Assembly: GCA_016711345.1 (NCBI GenBank)
Contig: JADJTD010000001.1
Coordinates: forward strand, 2,356,001 to 2,420,000
Length of the DNA: 64,000 nucleotides
Origin: Chloracidobacterium sp.
GTDB taxonomy: Bacteria; Acidobacteriota; Blastocatellia; Pyrinomonadales; Pyrinomonadaceae
Reading direction: 5' to 3'
Shown: piece after piece, positions 60,674 to 64,000 of the stretch
Layout: the number at the start of each line of letters is the position of its first letter
Position numbering within the stretch: the first letter of the stretch is position 1
Position numbers and translations under genes: made by a program
The notes under the pieces: generated by a model
The model's input: only the letters and a program-made list of their open reading frames with translations
What the model was told of the DNA's origin: nothing
The model's database searches: none

Positions 60674-62422
60674 ATGAACGAACGAACAAAAACTGGTTTA
60701 GAGATATTACAGGTAGCGGCGGTGCTTGGTGTGCTGGGCGATGTTTTGTTGCGGCAGACGCCTTGGGGATTGAATGTGCTGCTGTTTAACCTGGCGTTTG
60801 CGGGCGGAGTGTTGACGCTGCTTTGGCGTCATGCTCCTAAGCGCTTAAATACACAGACGTACGCGCTGCTCGGAGCATTGGTGTTTTTCGCATCGATGTT
60901 TGTTTGGCGCGATGCGATCGAGCTTCGCGTCGCTGATACGTTCGCTATCATTGCGATACTCGGCGTACTCATTTTGCCGACGCTGAAAGTAACGGCGAAG
61001 GTTGCTGGTGTGTTTCAATACGCTGTCGGCGTCGTTTGGGCAGCCTTGAATTCCGTGTTTGCTCCGTTTGCTTTACTAGCCAGCGATATTGGATGGAACG
61101 AGCTGCCGATGAACGGCTGGCGAAAACAAGCTTTTGCCGTGTTTCGCAGCCTGCTGATAGCGACGCCGTTGATCCTCATTTTTGGCGGCTTATTTATGGC
61201 CGCAGACGCTGTCTATGACGGCTGGGTGCGAAAGATCCTTAATCTTGATTTCGACATTGTGCTTTCACACGGAGCGCTGTTCGCATTGTTCGCGTGGCTG
61301 ACTGCCGGGTATTTTCGAGGGGCAATTTTTTCCGGAACGGCGCCGGTTGTCGTGCCGTCACTTTCGATCATCGACACCGCTGCGGCGAAAACCGATGAGA
61401 GCAAAGTGGATAAATTTCGTGCAGAATCAGGCGAACATCCAGTCGTCTTGCCGGACAACAAAACGGTCGTTGAGTATATAAATACATCCGATGCACCGAA
61501 TGTTGAGGCAGAAACAAAAACAGATGATTCGTCCGCAAAGAAAACAACTTGGACATGGGCCAATATCGACAATTCGATCGCTCCGGGCTTTACGCTTGGC
61601 ACGGTCGAGGTTGGCGTCATTCTCGGTCTCGTAAATCTCCTGTTCGTCAGCTTTGTGATCTTTCAGGTGCCGTATCTTTTCGGCGGAATGGAACTCGTGC
61701 AAAACACGCCCGATTTCAAACTCGCCGAATACGCCCGTCGAGGCTTTGGCGAACTCGTTGCCGTATCGGCGCTCGTTCTGCCGATGCTGCTTGTCGGCCA
61801 CTGGCTCATCCGCAAGGAAAACCCATTCACCGAAAAGCTGTTTCGCATACTCGCAGGCATTCAGATCGCCCTCTTGTTTGTGATCATGGCTTCGGCAGTC
61901 CAGCGGCTCGTTCTATTGACCGGCAACCTCGGCTACGGAATGACGACGATACGATTGTATCCGCTCATCTTCATGACGTGGCTGGCGATAGTCTTTGTGT
62001 GGTTCGGCGTGACAGTCCTACGAGGGGCCCGCAAACATTTCGCGTGGGGAGCGTTGTGGTCAGCATTCTTTATTCTCGGGGCGACTCACGTGTTGAATCC
62101 TGACGAGTTTATCGTAAAGACTAATATTGCGCTTATGCAGCAAGGTAGGGATTTTGATGCAGGTTACAATTCGCAGTTGAGCGATGATGCTATTCCGGTG
62201 CTGTTGGATTCCTTTGAAACCATTTCCGGCGACGATCAACTGTCAGTTATTCGCCGGATTGCCAGACGCTACTGTGAAAAGCAGGAAGAGGGCGACCTTC
62301 GAAGTTGGAGTTATTCGCGTTGGTTAGCGCACGGGATGGTAAATTCAAACGAACAGTTGGTGGCCGAAATCGGAAACTGCCGTTCCGAGAGCTTTACTTA
62401 CCCTAACCAAGATGATTTCTGA
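60674..62422 (+). CDS. DUF4173 (DUF4153-type) membrane protein
   Basis: 582 residues with about twelve helices. N-terminal GDVLLRQTPWGLNVLLFNLAFAGGVLTLLWRHA, then VFFASMFVWRDAIELRVAD and GLFMAADAVYDGWVRKILNLDF, then a charged insert (about 235-290), then YARRGFGELVAVSALVLPMLL and MTTIRLYPLIFMTWLAIVFVWFG. This is the DUF4173 pattern. The C-terminal 110 residues are soluble (LSVIRRIARRYCEKQEEGDLRSW). Function unknown. Convergent with the next gene, 9 bp between stops. Confidence 0.82.
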   Translation: MNERTKTGLEILQVAAVLGVLGDVLLRQTPWGLNVLLFNLAFAGGVLTLLWRHAPKRLNTQTYALLGALVFFASMFVWRDAIELRVADTFAIIAILGVLILPTLKVTAKVAGVFQYAVGVVWAALNSVFAPFALLASDIGWNELPMNGWRKQAFAVFRSLLIATPLILIFGGLFMAADAVYDGWVRKILNLDFDIVLSHGALFALFAWLTAGYFRGAIFSGTAPVVVPSLSIIDTAAAKTDESKVDKFRAESGEHPVVLPDNKTVVEYINTSDAPNVEAETKTDDSSAKKTTWTWANIDNSIAPGFTLGTVEVGVILGLVNLLFVSFVIFQVPYLFGGMELVQNTPDFKLAEYARRGFGELVAVSALVLPMLLVGHWLIRKENPFTEKLFRILAGIQIALLFVIMASAVQRLVLLTGNLGYGMTTIRLYPLIFMTWLAIVFVWFGVTVLRGARKHFAWGALWSAFFILGATHVLNPDEFIVKTNIALMQQGRDFDAGYNSQLSDDAIPVLLDSFETISGDDQLSVIRRIARRYCEKQEEGDLRSWSYSRWLAHGMVNSNEQLVAEIGNCRSESFTYPNQDDF

Positions 62423-62431
62423 AGCAGTGGA

Positions 62432-63193
62432 TCAATCATAATACGGGCCGGCCTCAATTATCTTCATGCGCCTGTTTATTCGGACTATACGCACATCAAA
62501 CGCGGGAAATATCAATATGTCGATATACTTTGTTCCTTGTGGCAAGCCATTGCAATCCGCATCGCATTCGAATGTCCTAGGCTTAAAAAAGGGATGGTAT
62601 CGCTTTCCCCAGTCTGCGAGCGATTCGCGAAGCTGCGAGGTGGGTTCGCTTCCTAACCGATTGACGTGTTTTCGAAGCGGTAGAGATGCCATCTCCCAAG
62701 TCTCAGTCATGCTTCGCACTTGTTCGACACTTTCAAGATTTTGAAAATTGAGGTCGTTGTTCATTTTCATAAAAAAACGATTCTTGCGAAGAATTCGCCA
62801 TACGTCGGCAGGAAACTCCTTCTCCAATGGGATACTGTCGTCGGACCTCGAAGAATGTTTACTGTAAATGTATATTGTGCTTAGATAATTCCAATTAAAG
62901 AATGCAACATAGAAGCGCGTCAAGGATTTACTATCGAGTTTTCTTGCCACGTCCGTCTTCATAAAGAGATACTGATCGCTTTCGAATCCAATCAAAGAGT
63001 TCGCCATAAAATTATCCGCAAAAAATTCGGAGATCAAGGGTTTTACATCTTTGGTTTGCTTGAGACGGCGGGAGAATGCGCGTGCTAGTTTGATGGCGTC
63101 GGCTTCATCCTTATTCGTTGTTTGAGCGGCGTTCGAAACAACATTTCCTACGAGAAGCAATGCAGTAAAAAGGAAGACTTTAGAGCGTATCAT
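62432..63193 (-). CDS. Secreted hypothetical protein
   Basis: 253 residues with a signal peptide (MIRSKVFLFTALLLVGNVVSNAAQ); the start at 63193 is chosen to place the signal at the N-terminus, with two more ATGs just upstream. Helical mature part (AIKLARAFSRRLKQTKDVKPLISEFFADNFM, ESVEQVRSMTETWEMAS) and a C-terminal beta segment (YIDILIFPAFDVRIVRINRRMKIIEAGPYYD). I do not recognise a family. Convergent with the DUF4173 gene. Confidence 0.55.
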   Translation of the reverse strand: MIRSKVFLFTALLLVGNVVSNAAQTTNKDEADAIKLARAFSRRLKQTKDVKPLISEFFADNFMANSLIGFESDQYLFMKTDVARKLDSKSLTRFYVAFFNWNYLSTIYIYSKHSSRSDDSIPLEKEFPADVWRILRKNRFFMKMNNDLNFQNLESVEQVRSMTETWEMASLPLRKHVNRLGSEPTSQLRESLADWGKRYHPFFKPRTFECDADCNGLPQGTKYIDILIFPAFDVRIVRINRRMKIIEAGPYYD

Positions 63194-63359
63194 CATCAGT
63201 AATAATATCATCGACTAATCAATGCCGCTTGCCTTGCAATGCTAGAATAGCGGTTTTCCTTGCTTTTTCAATGATTTATCTTTTAGTATTTAGCCAATCG
63301 AGGTCGTCTGGTAAAATGGCCCTAACATCTTTACTTCCAATCGCTCGAAATATCTTCAA

Positions 63360-64000
63360 ATGCAAAATCCGTCGCATGAAAAGCGTAACCTGATCCGCGA
63401 ATATCTTTCTTATTGCCGTGTCGAAAAGGGCCTTGCTGCGAATTCGATTGAGAGTTACGGAACTGATCTTGCGCGGCTAGGCGACTGGTCGGGAAAGAAT
63501 GGCTTTGATCTCATGACTCTCACCCGGCAGGACCTTCGCGAATGGCTGATCGATCTTGGGGCTGAAAAGTTGTCTGAGAACTCAAGACGGCGTCTTATCA
63601 GTGCGGTTCGCGGGTTTTACAAGTTTTTGATGTTCGACGGGCACATCAAAAATAACCCTGCCGAAGATCTCGTTGCTCCGCAAAAAGGTGTTTATCTGCC
63701 GCGGTTCCTAAATCAAACCGAGATCGAAATGCTGCTTGCGGCTCCTGATACTTCGACGGAAATTGGCCTTCGCGACCGCGCGATACTTGAAATAATGTAT
63801 GCTTCCGGTTTGCGTGTATCGGAGGCCGTAGATCTTAAGATTGGCAACATAGATATTGACCTTGGCATCGTCACAACCACCGGAAAAGGCAGTAAAACAC
63901 GGCGTGTGCCGGTCGGTTCGAGTGCCATTGAGTGGTTGAAAAGCTATCTTGTTTTGCGTCGAAAGAAGGAAAATATCGAGATCGACAATATTTTTGTCGG
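63360..64000 (+). CDS. xerD: Tyrosine recombinase XerD (3' end cut by window edge)
   Basis: The ATG at 63360 opens MQNPSHEKRNLIREYLSYCRVEKGLAANSIESYGTDL. Core-binding domain (LSENSRRRLISAVRGFYKFLM, NNPAEDLVAPQKGVYLPRFL) then the first catalytic block: RDRAILEIMYASGLRVSEAVDLKIGNID with catalytic Arg, and TGKGSKTRRVPVG with Lys. About 213 codons are present; the HxxR and Tyr motifs lie outside. ASGLRVSE and the shorter N-terminus favour XerD over XerC, which is already present at 43233. Partner in dimer resolution at dif. Confidence 0.88.
   Translation, partial: MQNPSHEKRNLIREYLSYCRVEKGLAANSIESYGTDLARLGDWSGKNGFDLMTLTRQDLREWLIDLGAEKLSENSRRRLISAVRGFYKFLMFDGHIKNNPAEDLVAPQKGVYLPRFLNQTEIEMLLAAPDTSTEIGLRDRAILEIMYASGLRVSEAVDLKIGNIDIDLGIVTTTGKGSKTRRVPVGSSAIEWLKSYLVLRRKKENIEIDNIFV

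Overview
The window is bacterial chromosome of about 50% GC. It most resembles an acidobacterium of the Blastocatellia/Pyrinomonadaceae type. This is an inference from gene content: acidobacterial VWFA-related proteins (two), an Agl23/TIGR03663 membrane protein, a large family of secreted 'NSFFG' repeat proteins with S74 tails, an M36 protease carrying cohesin and dockerin modules, short-Q-loop cytochrome bd, and TrmFO.

Layout: 1-7.6 kb holds ychF (cut by the left edge), two polytopic GT-C-like membrane proteins, and an exported amidohydrolase followed by a small NTF2-like secreted protein. 7.7-11.0 kb (minus strand) is a short pilus/secretion operon: PilN-like, PilO-like, a PilP/GspC-like protein with an IPT domain, and an atypical pseudopilin. 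PilM and the ATPases are not in the window. 11.0-11.6 kb is non-coding and palindrome-rich. 11.6-23.6 kb (minus strand) is a tandem array of five paralogous secreted fibre proteins made of 17-residue (51-bp) repeats; the upstream four end in an S74 chaperone domain, the last has a different C-terminus. 23.7-24.7 kb is an FHA-GGDEF cyclase. 25.0-31.8 kb carries two exported cohesin/dockerin proteins, one an M36 metalloprotease, the other with a structured leader behind a good promoter.

32.1-38.7 kb is an unusual phage-derived island: chitosanase-like endolysin, holin-like and two overlapping spanin-like proteins, portal, a minus-strand membrane protein, scaffold-like protein, P22-type coat and a small connector-like protein. 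No terminase, tail or integrase is visible. The island is dense in palindromic repeats. One family (seven copies in 5 kb) shows compensatory stem changes, and some copies are read in frame inside genes. Two tandem or phased repeat arrays lie at its left side.

38.8-64 kb is mostly plus-strand housekeeping and envelope genes: trmFO coupled to a lone HslV-like Ntn-hydrolase, a TSUP transporter, a PhyH dioxygenase, a VWFA protein and xerC in one tightly packed run; a DPP-IV peptidase converging on a lytic transglycosylase lipoprotein; a second VWFA protein, menC-like enolase-superfamily enzyme, a small unknown gene and ettA; DUF2254; a lipoprotein; cydAB with a CRP/FNR-type site at about -41.5 and a leader hairpin; a membrane protein/winged-helix regulator pair with a perfect palindromic operator at its promoter; DUF4173; and xerD (cut by the right edge). 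No rRNA, tRNA or CRISPR was recognised. The most novel material is the head-lysis island with its in-frame palindromes, the coupled fibre-protein array and the orphan HslV-like gene.
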